From NCBI RefSeq assembly GCF_001270965.1, contig NZ_LGIA01000180.1, forward strand, positions 1 through 58,295: a DNA stretch of 58,295 nucleotides, given 5' to 3'. The stretch comes from Sunxiuqinia dokdonensis. Lineage in GTDB: Bacteria; Bacteroidota; Bacteroidia; Bacteroidales; Prolixibacteraceae. A program made the translations under genes and the position numbers. Below are positions 6,413-14,482 of the stretch, in pieces (position 1 is the stretch's first letter; the number at the start of each line of letters is the position of its first letter). The notes beneath the pieces are model-generated. The model was given only the letters and a program-made list of their open reading frames with translations. It was not told where the DNA came from and ran no database searches.

Positions 6413-8774
6413 TTTTACTGACTTTTAAATTTTTTCGATAAAACTGCACTAATGACAAGGCTACGATGACATATCCGAAAATGCCCAGCCACAATACATA
6501 AGAGTACCCCCACAGCATGGAAATAACAATTACCATTACCGCGGTGGCCATGCTGACCAGTGAGGAAATGCCCAAAAACAGAGGAAGGAGATGTTCCTGT
6601 TCGCCCGATACTTCCTTAAGGATTGAAGGAAAAGGGATGCCAATGAAAAAGGCCGGAATCAGCAACAATACAACCATAAGTGGTTGTGAAATCCCATTCA
6701 CCGCAAATCCGGGTATAATAAAAACCCTGACAGCGATCATAACAATTGCCACCATTGCGCTGTACAAACCCGCCTTCAACAGGAAATTTTTTTGGAACAA
6801 CCCGGTATAAAAGCTGCCCAAACCATTACCCAGCAAGAACGTGAACAGCAGTAGGGAAAATGACTGTGCAGGGTTTGAAAGCTGAAGGTTCAGTACCTGG
6901 AACAGATAAGACTGTACAAAGAAATAGGATATGCCAAGCACAAAAACCACAAATGCAAGGAAATTAAGTTTCCTGCGTGTTTCTGGTATTAATTCCTGAC
7001 TGAACTTCCAACCCCTGGCAGTCATGAAAATAAGCCAGCCCATGACTATCAATGAAAGGATGAACAATGTCATCAGTGAATTAGGGATGCCGTTCTCATA
7101 GTTGAAAAAATAGGGTGAATCGTCATTTACTGGTTCCAGGTTCAACACGGCTGCTTCTGAAAGTTGCTTATAATCGAATTCATTTTGGGATATTCCATAA
7201 ATCAGCCTGTCAAACATGTACCACTGGTAGTTTATGTTTTCAACCAGAGTATCTGCTTCTAGCTGCCGAACATAAGGAATGAAGAATGTTTCCCGGTCCA
7301 AATTGTATTGATGTGCCAATATATGGGGTGTTTCTGTTTCGTTTTTTTCAAAAGGGGCTTTCCTTATTACCAGTACCGGCATCATTCCGTTGGAATAGAT
7401 AAAAACATTCCGCATGGCGCTTTCTCCGTCGATGCCTTTGGTTTCCATTAGTTCGAGGTAATTGGAAAGCATCTTGTACACTTCCGTCGCGTTGTGCATG
7501 GTGAATACCAACCTTCCTTCGGGTGTTAGTACATTCAGGTAATCTTTAACGGCTTCGCGCGTAAACAGATAGTTTTCAGAGAGCCCGTAAAAGTCAGCGC
7601 CCCTCCCGCCTTTGGTAACCGGAATGGTGAGCATGACTACGTCGTACCTGTTTTTTGTTTCCCTGACAAAATTCCTTCCTTCCTGAACATAAACCGCGAT
7701 ATTGTCTTTTTGTGTAAACGTTGACGGATTGTATTTTTCCATAAGGCTCACAAAAGACGGATTTATCTCTACAGCATCAATTTGGCTGAAATTCAATAGC
7801 CAGGTGGCTGCCATGTCAACACCTCCTCCCGGGCCAATGATCAAAACCGAATCTTTTTCATTTTCCTTCAGCAAATTCAGCCCGAAGGTTGCCGGAAAAT
7901 GCCCGAACTGATGGGCGTGTTCCCCCTTGTTGTTTTCAATTTCTTCAATACTCACCAGGGTGGTGCCCGCCGCGCCATCAACGAACATTACTTTTTCGCT
8001 GCTGCCGTCAGGATTTGTTAATTCAACCAAATCGGTTTTTCCAAACGAATTCCACTCTGTTTCAATAATGCGGCTTTTTATTGCCGGGTTGCTCATCAGC
8101 CGCAACATATCTTTGTCGTTGTCCTTACTGATTGAGGGGTTAAAATTGTATGCCCAAAAGCTGGCCCATCCCAGGACAGCCAACAGCACAACCCAAATTA
8201 CCCCTCTCAGGTAGGGCTGGTTTTTTTTACCGGAAAGTGAAACCCAGGACAACAGGCCGGCGATCGCGAGCAAAACATAACTTATAAGAAATGCTTTGGG
8301 CAGACCGAGATTGTTGAGGATAAATACGGTTAACAACGCCCCTCCCGCGGAACCAGCTAAATCCATACTGTATAACCAGGCGGCTTTTGTTCTTTGAGAA
8401 TGGAAAATGTCAGCCTTGACAACACCGATGGCAATAAATGGCAGGATGGCCATTAATATATTGATTATCAGATTAAATGACGGTGTTGCAAAAATGCCCG
8501 ATTTGTTCAGTGAAACCAGTAAAATGAAACTAAACAGGATACTAAAAGGGAGCACATCATAAAATATCCGGGCTTTTGTCCGCACCCACGACCATCTGTA
8601 GTAGGACATCTCCCCAATCCCGAGGCCAAAAAGGGTAAAAGCGATTATAATGAAAACAAAGTGGTAGCTCAGCATGTAGGAAAAAAGCCGTGAAAGGCTA
8701 ATTTCCAGCATAATGCCTGTGGAAGAAACCAGGAGCAGGATTAAAAAGCTTACTATAAGATTTTTTGTTTTCAT
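6405..8774 (-). CDS. Polytopic membrane protein with spermidine-synthase-like methyltransferase domain
   Basis: The protein has 789 residues. About seven N-terminal membrane segments (to about 210) lead into a soluble Rossmann domain. It carries VLIIGPGGGVDMAATWLL, an AdoMet or decarboxylated-AdoMet binding glycine loop, and an acidic DAVEINPS motif. A C-terminal set of about seven membrane segments (about 570-780) follows. This layout matches the fused membrane-spermidine synthase-like proteins found in many bacteria, whose product is mostly unknown. It is translationally coupled to the site-2 protease. The spermidine synthase fold is clear, but actual polyamine synthesis is not established. 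Confidence 0.82.
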   Translation of the reverse strand: MKTKNLIVSFLILLLVSSTGIMLEISLSRLFSYMLSYHFVFIIIAFTLFGLGIGEMSYYRWSWVRTKARIFYDVLPFSILFSFILLVSLNKSGIFATPSFNLIINILMAILPFIAIGVVKADIFHSQRTKAAWLYSMDLAGSAGGALLTVFILNNLGLPKAFLISYVLLAIAGLLSWVSLSGKKNQPYLRGVIWVVLLAVLGWASFWAYNFNPSISKDNDKDMLRLMSNPAIKSRIIETEWNSFGKTDLVELTNPDGSSEKVMFVDGAAGTTLVSIEEIENNKGEHAHQFGHFPATFGLNLLKENEKDSVLIIGPGGGVDMAATWLLNFSQIDAVEINPSFVSLMEKYNPSTFTQKDNIAVYVQEGRNFVRETKNRYDVVMLTIPVTKGGRGADFYGLSENYLFTREAVKDYLNVLTPEGRLVFTMHNATEVYKMLSNYLELMETKGIDGESAMRNVFIYSNGMMPVLVIRKAPFEKNETETPHILAHQYNLDRETFFIPYVRQLEADTLVENINYQWYMFDRLIYGISQNEFDYKQLSEAAVLNLEPVNDDSPYFFNYENGIPNSLMTLFILSLIVMGWLIFMTARGWKFSQELIPETRRKLNFLAFVVFVLGISYFFVQSYLFQVLNLQLSNPAQSFSLLLFTFLLGNGLGSFYTGLFQKNFLLKAGLYSAMVAIVMIAVRVFIIPGFAVNGISQPLMVVLLLIPAFFIGIPFPSILKEVSGEQEHLLPLFLGISSLVSMATAVMVIVISMLWGYSYVLWLGIFGYVIVALSLVQFYRKNLKVSKNA

Positions 8775-8847
8775 ATCCTCTTTGTTTTGTTTTTTAGTAT
8801 TCAGATAAAAACAGAATTATCCTAAACATACACCGCCCTTCAACACC

Positions 8848-9492
8848 TTACTTTTCTCCTGTTGCAATGTATGTTGACCCAAAATAATATTCCCGGAACT
8901 CATTTAAACTGAGCTGTTTTTCCAATGATTCCCAAGCATGGCGGTCTTTTAAATCGTATGTGCCGCCGTATGGTTTTATGAAAAATCTAACCATTAACTT
9001 TGAAAACCATTCGGGCCACATATCCGGTTTTTTGAAATCGAGAATAACAAACCTCCCGCCTTTAGCGAGTGCTTTTGAGCCGTTGCCAATTATGACATCA
9101 TATTCCGGAATTAATGTAATTGCATACGAAGTAGCTATCCCGTTAATATTTTTTGGGAACCTGTATTCTGCAGCATCGCTTTGTACCAAGGTGAAATTTT
9201 TCCAACCTTTCCCTGTAACCAGTTTTCCAGCTTCCTCTAACATTTCATCGGACAAATCGACACCTATAATTTTACCCTCAGGTCCAACCGAATTATACAG
9301 GTGCGGAAAATTTAATCCTGTACCGCAGCATAAATCAATCACCGTATCCCCTTTCTTTAAATTCAGTGCCTCAACAGCATCAACCCGGTAATGATTCACT
9401 CTCCATCCGATGAGGCTAAAAATTTCAACCGCCGAATTATAAGAAGGCGCCCGCTTTCGGTGTATTTTTATAATTTTTTCTTTGTCCATCAT
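8848..9492 (-). CDS. Class I SAM-dependent methyltransferase
   Basis: This is a 214-residue cytoplasmic protein. The AdoMet-binding motif I is GDTVIDLCCGTGLNFPHL (about 48-65), followed by GVDLSDEMLEEA, motif II around LVQSDAAEYRF, and FVILDFKKPDMW. It resembles UbiE/arsenite-methyltransferase-like enzymes, but the arsenite-type cysteines are not evident. It sits between the membrane spermidine-synthase-like gene and a PII-like gene. The substrate is unknown; a second methyltransferase lies at 38792-39406. Confidence 0.85.
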   Translation of the reverse strand: MMDKEKIIKIHRKRAPSYNSAVEIFSLIGWRVNHYRVDAVEALNLKKGDTVIDLCCGTGLNFPHLYNSVGPEGKIIGVDLSDEMLEEAGKLVTGKGWKNFTLVQSDAAEYRFPKNINGIATSYAITLIPEYDVIIGNGSKALAKGGRFVILDFKKPDMWPEWFSKLMVRFFIKPYGGTYDLKDRHAWESLEKQLSLNEFREYYFGSTYIATGEK

Positions 9493-9612
9493 TTCAGTTT
9501 TAACAGAAATAGGGATAGCATCTCTTTGAGCAATGCCATCCTGCTCTGGTCAACAAAAGGTATTCGTTTTGTTGATGATGCCATTACCGGGAAGGACTTA
9601 AGCGGGCTCCGG

Positions 9613-9954
9613 TCAAACCGCCAAAATCCCTTCTTCATCGTTCCTTACTTTGTACACATTATCTACCGGCGAAATAACAATCATCCCATCACCTCGATAC
9701 CCCGTTCGTCCATTCTTACGAATAAGCTCCACAACAGGCTGAACATGTTCCTGGGCAACCAGTATTTCCAGTTTAATTACCCGGAAAGCTTCTGCAAAAG
9801 GGTATTTAGCACTGATGTGTTCTTTTTCATGGTCTGAATACTGGCCGGTGCCTTCACATTCAACAAAGGTCATACAGCAATAGCCCGCTTGGTTAAGGGC
9901 TTTGTAAACTTCTTCCACCATTCGGTATCTGATATACGCTTTGATTAGTTTCAT
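9613..9954 (-). CDS. PII-like signalling protein
   Basis: This is a 113-residue protein of the PII/GlnK superfamily. The start at 9954 (MKLIKAYIRYRMVEEVYKAL) is the family start; the frame also extends 8 codons upstream, which is less likely. Features include the beta-alpha-beta core, a divergent T-loop with CEGTGQYSDHEKEHISAKYP in place of the usual uridylylation tyrosine context, and KLEILVAQEHVQPVVELI. NGRTGYRGDGMIVISPVDNVYKVRN corresponds to the nucleotide-binding C-terminus. PII-like proteins of this sort occur beside metal-transport genes in Bacteroidota. It lies just downstream of a small membrane Cys-rich protein (9993-10205). Role inferred as a nucleotide- or metal-responsive regulator of a transporter. 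Confidence 0.83.
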   Translation of the reverse strand: MKLIKAYIRYRMVEEVYKALNQAGYCCMTFVECEGTGQYSDHEKEHISAKYPFAEAFRVIKLEILVAQEHVQPVVELIRKNGRTGYRGDGMIVISPVDNVYKVRNDEEGILAV

Positions 9955-9992
9955 AACTAACTTTTTAGGGTTCAACAATACAATTATTTATC

Positions 9993-10205
9993 TCAGACTT
10001 GATTATTCTTGTTTTCAGGGCAATTGGCCAAATCCTTTAACTGGCATTTAGAGCAGGCTTGATCTTCATCAAGCTTATCGTCATCTTCAAGCGCACAAGA
10101 ATGAGCAGAAAATTCGGCCTTGGGGTCGAACCACAACTTTACTCCCAGTGCCAATATGACAAATGCAACCAGGATAACCGATGCAATTAATAGTTTGATA
10201 AACAT
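9993..10205 (-). CDS. Small membrane protein with cysteine cluster (NqrM-like layout)
   Basis: The protein has 70 residues. One N-terminal membrane segment (about 3-24) is followed by a short tail with C37 and a CxxCxxxxxxC cluster (ACSKCQLKDLANC). This layout, one membrane helix and a conserved Cys group, resembles the NqrM/DUF539 family involved in iron insertion into Na+-NQR. The sequence is too divergent for me to assign that role. The shared promoter element copy D lies at 10230-10292. It may form a transcript with the PII-like gene 38 bases downstream. Confidence 0.6.
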   Translation of the reverse strand: MFIKLLIASVILVAFVILALGVKLWFDPKAEFSAHSCALEDDDKLDEDQACSKCQLKDLANCPENKNNQV

Positions 10206-10229
10206 GGCCTGAACGTTTAATGATTTTTC

Positions 10230-10292
10230 TAAAGGTACTGGAATTCTGATGTCTAGCTATTACACAATTCATGAAAAAACTTACATAATTTT
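10230..10292 (-). promoter_or_regulatory. Shared promoter/operator element, copy D
   Basis: On the minus strand TACCTTTA lies at 10237-10230, and TGTAAT at 10264-10259 is again 21 bases upstream, followed by the AT-rich distal half. Its outer part overlaps the stop codon of the HMA-AraC gene at 10281. It lies about 25 bases upstream of the small membrane Cys-rich gene. Confidence 0.5.
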
Positions 10293-10853
10293 CTGGTTTT
10301 CAGCAATTTTAATCATCTTCTTAAATTGACGCGGGGAATACCCGGTTACCGTTTTAAATTGATTTGAAAAATGGGCCGGACTGCTATATCCCAGTTCATA
10401 CGAGATTTCAGTAAAATTCAGTTCATCAAAAGTGATGAGTTCTTTCGCCTTTCTAATTTTTTGAAGAATGATGTATTTTTCAATGGTCGTGTTTTCAACT
10501 TCCGAGAATACGGTGCTGAGGTAGCCATAATCGCGGTTCACTTTTAACACCAGAAACCTTGAAAACGTCCATTTCTCTTTTCCCGTTATTGCATGTTGTA
10601 TCCAGTACATGACACAACCTTTGATTTGTTCCACCAGTTGCATCTTTTTTTCTTCGAGTAGCTTAAATCCAAGCTTCTGCAATTCGGCTTTAAGTTCGTC
10701 AATGTGCTCAATCTCATTTTTAGGTTCGGTAGTAATAACCTCCCCCATTTTTACTTTTTCATAGTCAATTCCCAGCTTATTTAATATACCTTCTACCGCC
10801 CACAGGCATCTGGGACATGCCATGTTTCTTATACGTATTATATGTGATTCCAT
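10281..10853 (-). CDS. AraC-family regulator with N-terminal MxCxxC metal-binding-like domain (3)
   Basis: This 190-residue protein is the third member of the HMA-AraC fusion family in this window. The N-terminal domain has RIRNMACPRC (C13, C16), close to the NMVCxxC of the other two. The C-terminal HTH reads NFTEISYELGYSSPAHFSNQFKTVTGYSPRQFKK (about 145-178). It is separated from the other two by about 7 kb, so it probably arose by duplication and then diverged. An imperfect palindrome lies 40-63 bases upstream of its ATG (10893-10916). The target genes are unknown. Confidence 0.82.
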   Translation of the reverse strand: MESHIIRIRNMACPRCLWAVEGILNKLGIDYEKVKMGEVITTEPKNEIEHIDELKAELQKLGFKLLEEKKMQLVEQIKGCVMYWIQHAITGKEKWTFSRFLVLKVNRDYGYLSTVFSEVENTTIEKYIILQKIRKAKELITFDELNFTEISYELGYSSPAHFSNQFKTVTGYSPRQFKKMIKIAENQKIM

Positions 10854-10892
10854 TTTTATTCATTTATAATTTACAAATAGGATATAGAGACT

Positions 10893-10916
10893 CATTTCAG
10901 GTGTTCACCCGAAATG
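10893..10916. promoter_or_regulatory. Imperfect palindrome upstream of the third HMA-AraC gene
   Basis: CATTTCAGG (10893-10901) and CCCGAAATG (10908-10916) are inverted with 8 of 9 matches around a 6-base spacer. There is no T-run on either side, so it is not a good terminator. Its place just upstream of the regulator start suggests an operator. Function inferred. Confidence 0.35.
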
Positions 10917-10973
10917 TCACATCAATCCCCTTCATGCCCATAATGGCTGCACGAAGGGTTCAAAACCCGTAAA

Positions 10974-11432
10974 TCATAAACGATAAACCTGTAAATTGGA
11001 AAGTATGGTTTGAATTTTAGGAGGCGGAATATTTAATTCGGGAATTTCACTAATTGAAACAGCTGACAAATTGTATAAATCCGTAATAACCGGTACCAAC
11101 AAGAAAAGATTTATGAAAGATAAGTTGTCGAAGTCGAAACTGAATGAAGATGCCACAAAATTATCGACAGGTTCAATGGTTACGGTCTCGTCATCACAAT
11201 CATTTTGAGCGTGGTTTTCCGGATTACAATCATGATGAGCCTGTATATGCTTATGATGATTCTCATTTTCATGATGATGACTCTGGCTATTTTCGATGCA
11301 GCAATTTGTTGCCTCAAAGAAAATTCCTACATCATATAATTGATTTTCACAATAATGCAAATTTATAACCATACCCATTGTTGAAAGCAACAAGAGAAAT
11401 GACAGAAGAATATGGCTAATTTTTCTCGGCAT
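10974..11432 (-). CDS. HYC_CC_PP family small exported protein
   Basis: The protein has 152 residues. A signal-like hydrophobic N-terminus (about 8-25) is followed by the three family signatures: LHYCENQL (HYC, about 25-30), ATNCCIENS (CC, about 42-46) and NIPPPKIQ (PP, near 136-140). Between them lies a strongly His-rich stretch (HHHENENHHKHIQAHHDC). The family is known from Bacteroidota genomes near metal-resistance genes, and no biochemical role is established. His and Cys clusters suggest copper or zinc binding in the periplasm. The PPKIQTILSNLQVYRL tail may be the family's C-terminal segment. Confidence 0.8.
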   Translation of the reverse strand: MPRKISHILLSFLLLLSTMGMVINLHYCENQLYDVGIFFEATNCCIENSQSHHHENENHHKHIQAHHDCNPENHAQNDCDDETVTIEPVDNFVASSFSFDFDNLSFINLFLLVPVITDLYNLSAVSISEIPELNIPPPKIQTILSNLQVYRL

Positions 11433-11634
11433 GATGATTACATAGTTGTATAAATATAACGAAACCTACTAAAACAATCGCATAAAATATTGAAAAACTT
11501 GTACAAAGATTCTATTTTTCTTGCCCGTTTACCCATATCTATCATTTAGTAGGGGCTGGATGAGTACCAAAAATTTCAAATAAAAAAGGCTGCCTGAAGT
11601 TGACAATCTTTTAAAATGTGGGTTATTGCAGGTT

Positions 11635-12441
11635 CTAGAACAAAAATCTTAAGCCTAAAATCAATCGGTTACCGTTTTTCAATCCCGTATTTTGCGAAGA
11701 GTTTAAAGCGATCTGGTACAATGCCTCAAATTTTACGTATGGCGAAACAATTTGTAACCCCGGTGAAATAAACCCATAAGAACTGGATTCTCCGGTGACA
11801 GGACTATCACTGATAAATGAAAATTCCTGCACGGGCGATAGGATCCAATTTTCTATACCGGGCACCAGAATGTTATGTGAAACGGCCAAATTCAATTGTA
11901 ACTGTCTTGCCGCCGGCTGGTTTTCTTCGGTATTGTAGTTCACCCATTCGTACGCATTGTTCAAATCGAATGACCAGAGCCCGGGCCGGAAAGAAGCATT
12001 CAATCCCAGAACCGGACTGTAGGTTTTTGAGCTCGAACTGTTTAGAACGGGAAATGTAGTACCTGCGAAACCGGCCACACCAAGTGAGTAAGCCCGTGTA
12101 TTGCGGCGATATAGCTTCACTTTCCCCATCAGAAAAGGATCCATCCAGCGATTGTCCATTTCCATCATCGTTTCGTTTGTACCCACTGAGCGGTATATAT
12201 TGCGGAGCATCACCGTGATGTCGGGAGTTAAGCCGTAGGCGACCACCACCGGCATCATGTGCATGACGATGTCGTTGTCGCCCATTTGCATAAGCATATT
12301 TCTGTACTGCAGCCGTACAACAATACGGTCCTGTGCAGGTGTTAACCCGGCATCCACGCTAATTCCTTCTGCTTTTGTTTGTGACCCGAAGTAGCATAAA
12401 AAGGCCGTCAGTATAGAAAAACTGAGTATTTTATTTTTCAT
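11635..12441 (-). CDS. Outer-membrane beta-barrel/transporter-like protein
   Basis: This is a 268-residue exported protein. The signal peptide covers about 1-24 (ending QTKA). The mature part shows alternating aromatic and polar strands typical of an outer-membrane barrel and ends in LGLRFLF, with a terminal Phe as in many barrel proteins. It has a Met-rich extracellular-type loop (MLMQMGDNDIVMHMM, about 49-63). It resembles the transporter group near metal genes in Bacteroidota. It overlaps the HMA gene upstream by 11 bases (12431-12441), so the two are likely co-expressed. Function inferred as metal-linked outer-membrane transport. Confidence 0.75.
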   Translation of the reverse strand: MKNKILSFSILTAFLCYFGSQTKAEGISVDAGLTPAQDRIVVRLQYRNMLMQMGDNDIVMHMMPVVVAYGLTPDITVMLRNIYRSVGTNETMMEMDNRWMDPFLMGKVKLYRRNTRAYSLGVAGFAGTTFPVLNSSSSKTYSPVLGLNASFRPGLWSFDLNNAYEWVNYNTEENQPAARQLQLNLAVSHNILVPGIENWILSPVQEFSFISDSPVTGESSSYGFISPGLQIVSPYVKFEALYQIALNSSQNTGLKNGNRLILGLRFLF

Positions 12442-12796
12442 CTTTTACGGCCTTAATTTTCTTACCCGGAGTAAAATTGGCTTTTTTAATGCGTTTTTCG
12501 ATTTCCTGGTCTGACACTTTGGCATCTGGCATCAATTCTATCACCACTTGCTTTTCTTTGAAACTTGCTTTGGCATCGGCAACACCGTCAATTTTCTTCA
12601 CCTGCTTTTCCAGTGCCGACTGACAGCCCGGACAATCCATGCCAAAAACCTCGTAGCAAACAGTAGTGTTTTGAATAGTGTCTTTTTCAGCTGTAATTAT
12701 TTGATTCTCTGTATCGCTTGCAAACGTTGCATGTGCAAAAGTTGATAAAAACAGGGTCATTGCAATCAATACGATGTTATGTTTTATATTTTTCAT
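12431..12796 (-). CDS. Periplasmic HMA-domain (heavy-metal-associated) protein
   Basis: The protein has 121 residues. The signal peptide covers about 1-27. The mature HMA domain has GMDCPGC (C55, C58) and the usual alpha-helix and strand pattern (SALEKQVKKIDGVADAKASF, then KQVVIELM). It is a single-domain copper or mercury chaperone-like protein predicted to act outside the cytoplasm. It is coupled to the barrel gene (12431-12441 overlap). This pair (chaperone plus barrel) is consistent with metal delivery to the cell surface; the partner is unproven. Confidence 0.88.
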   Translation of the reverse strand: MKNIKHNIVLIAMTLFLSTFAHATFASDTENQIITAEKDTIQNTTVCYEVFGMDCPGCQSALEKQVKKIDGVADAKASFKEKQVVIELMPDAKVSDQEIEKRIKKANFTPGKKIKAVKDEK

Positions 12797-12839
12797 TTTA
12801 AAAGGTTTTTATGAGTTATTAAAATAAGTTGTCAGGTTC

Positions 12840-13049
12840 CTAACAACATTTTTCACGTTTCTGTTCAGGCGGACACTTGACCGAACCATACGAACAGAAA
12901 ATACAGCAATCTCCTTTTTTCGGCTTTATTATGTGCTTACAATGGGTGCATTCGTAAAAGAAACTACACGTATTTTCCGGCATGGTCTCTTCTTTTTGAA
13001 ATCCACACGCCGGACAAGTAACTATCGAAAGAAGCTGAATTGTTGTCAT
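12840..13049 (-). CDS. GDCCVxC-domain protein
   Basis: This 69-residue protein is cysteine-rich. An N-terminal TCPACGFQKEETMPENTCSFFYECTHC segment is followed by the diagnostic KKGDCCIFCSYGSVKCPP motif (about 43-60), which names the GDCCVxC family. Family members include selenoproteins, but here all positions are ordinary cysteines with no in-frame TGA. The family occurs near mercury/copper resistance genes; a metal- or redox-binding role is inferred. Confidence 0.85.
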   Translation of the reverse strand: MTTIQLLSIVTCPACGFQKEETMPENTCSFFYECTHCKHIIKPKKGDCCIFCSYGSVKCPPEQKREKCC

Positions 13050-13183
13050 GTCAAACTGTTAAAAAGAACTGTATGTTTATTTTCACTAATCAAATCTGTA
13101 AAGGAACATGCAATTATCATACCTTTTCGGCTTAAATTGTTAACTCTCTCTTGCTATTACAAAAGATTCAGTTCCAAAATGAA

Positions 13184-14479
13184 CTAATTCTTGTCTAAAG
13201 ATTTGAGAAACCATTTTTCGCCAAAAAACAGAATAACCATTAGACCAAAGGCCACAATTATTAGCGTTAAATCGACCTTCGCTTTAATCCATATAAATCC
13301 GGTTAATACAATTGCATCAAGCAGAATAGCCAGCATGACAATTGGTTTAGAAAACTTCACCTTGTTTTTTAAATTGCGTAATAATCCCCAATGCAACCCT
13401 ATATCCATTACCAGGTAGAATATTGCTCCCAGAGAAGCAATACGGCTCAAATCAAACAAAACGGTCAGAATTATTGCAATAACAGCCATATATACCAGCA
13501 TGTGTTTTTGAATGCTTCCGGGCATCCCAAAATGGTTGTGTGGAACTAATTTCATTTCGGTAAGCATGGCCGTCATTCGGGATACTGCAAAAATACTTGC
13601 TATTAGACCAGAAACGGTAGCAATGATGGCAACACCTACCGTTACCCAAACACCAGACTTCCCAAAGGCAGGCCTTGCAGCTTCGGCCAGGGTATAGTCT
13701 TTTGCTTCGATTATTTCACCAATAGAAAGGCTTGATGCTACAGCTATTGCCACCAAGTAGTACAGCACAGCACAAATAAGGATAGATAGTATGATTGCCC
13801 TTCCCACGTTTTTATGAGGTTTTTTAATCTCACCACCGCTATTGGTAATTGTTGTAAACCCCTTATAAGCCAATATGGATAATGCGAGTGCACCAATTAT
13901 GCTTATCGCCGACTTATCTGGCATAGTTGACGGAACTGTATCTTCAAAGCTAAATCCGGCTGCCCACAACCCACCAATAGCTAAAACAGAGATACCTCCG
14001 ACCTTTAGGATCGCCATGGTGAACGCTGATTTTTCAATAAAATTGTTACCGGAAATATTCACCAGAAATGCGATGATAATTAAAAGAACACCCAGAAATG
14101 GCACCCAAAAGGAGGCCGTTTCTTCTCCAAACAATTGCATTACATAGGTTCCAAAAGTTCTCGCTACCAGGCTTTCGTTAATAACCATTGAAAATGCCAT
14201 CAATAAAGCAGCGAATGCGGTAAATGTAGTTTTACCATATTCCTTTTGAAGGTACATGGCAATTCCTCCTGCCGAAGGGAAGGTGTTGGATAGTTTTACA
14301 TAGGAATAAGCGCTGAACCCTGAGATTATAGCGCCTAATACAAAAACAATTGGGAATAAATTCCCGGATAATTCGGCAACTTGTCCGAGCAGCGCAAATA
14401 TTCCTGCTCCAATCATTACACCGGTCCCAAGTGATACAGCACCGGTTAAAGACAAACTGTTTTTTTTATATCCACTCAT
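13184..14479 (-). CDS. APC-family amino-acid/cation permease (1)
   Basis: This is a 431-residue integral membrane protein with about 12 hydrophobic segments. The first helix region carries GAVSLGTGVMIGAGIFALLG, the APC motif, with a matching GAxxGxGxF-like signature. The YKGFTTITNSGGEIKKPHKN segment (about 203-222) is typical of the family. It shares high similarity over its length with the permease at 17256-18581. The two flank a multicopper oxidase and a rhodanese. The substrate is unknown. It starts three bases before the stop of the multicopper oxidase gene (14483). Confidence 0.86.
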   Translation of the reverse strand: MSGYKKNSLSLTGAVSLGTGVMIGAGIFALLGQVAELSGNLFPIVFVLGAIISGFSAYSYVKLSNTFPSAGGIAMYLQKEYGKTTFTAFAALLMAFSMVINESLVARTFGTYVMQLFGEETASFWVPFLGVLLIIIAFLVNISGNNFIEKSAFTMAILKVGGISVLAIGGLWAAGFSFEDTVPSTMPDKSAISIIGALALSILAYKGFTTITNSGGEIKKPHKNVGRAIILSILICAVLYYLVAIAVASSLSIGEIIEAKDYTLAEAARPAFGKSGVWVTVGVAIIATVSGLIASIFAVSRMTAMLTEMKLVPHNHFGMPGSIQKHMLVYMAVIAIILTVLFDLSRIASLGAIFYLVMDIGLHWGLLRNLKNKVKFSKPIVMLAILLDAIVLTGFIWIKAKVDLTLIIVAFGLMVILFFGEKWFLKSLDKN

Positions 14480-14482
14480 CGT

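Noticed and set aside
12840-13049. Selenocysteine in the GDCCVxC protein
   Set aside because: All relevant codons are cysteine codons; there is no in-frame TGA.
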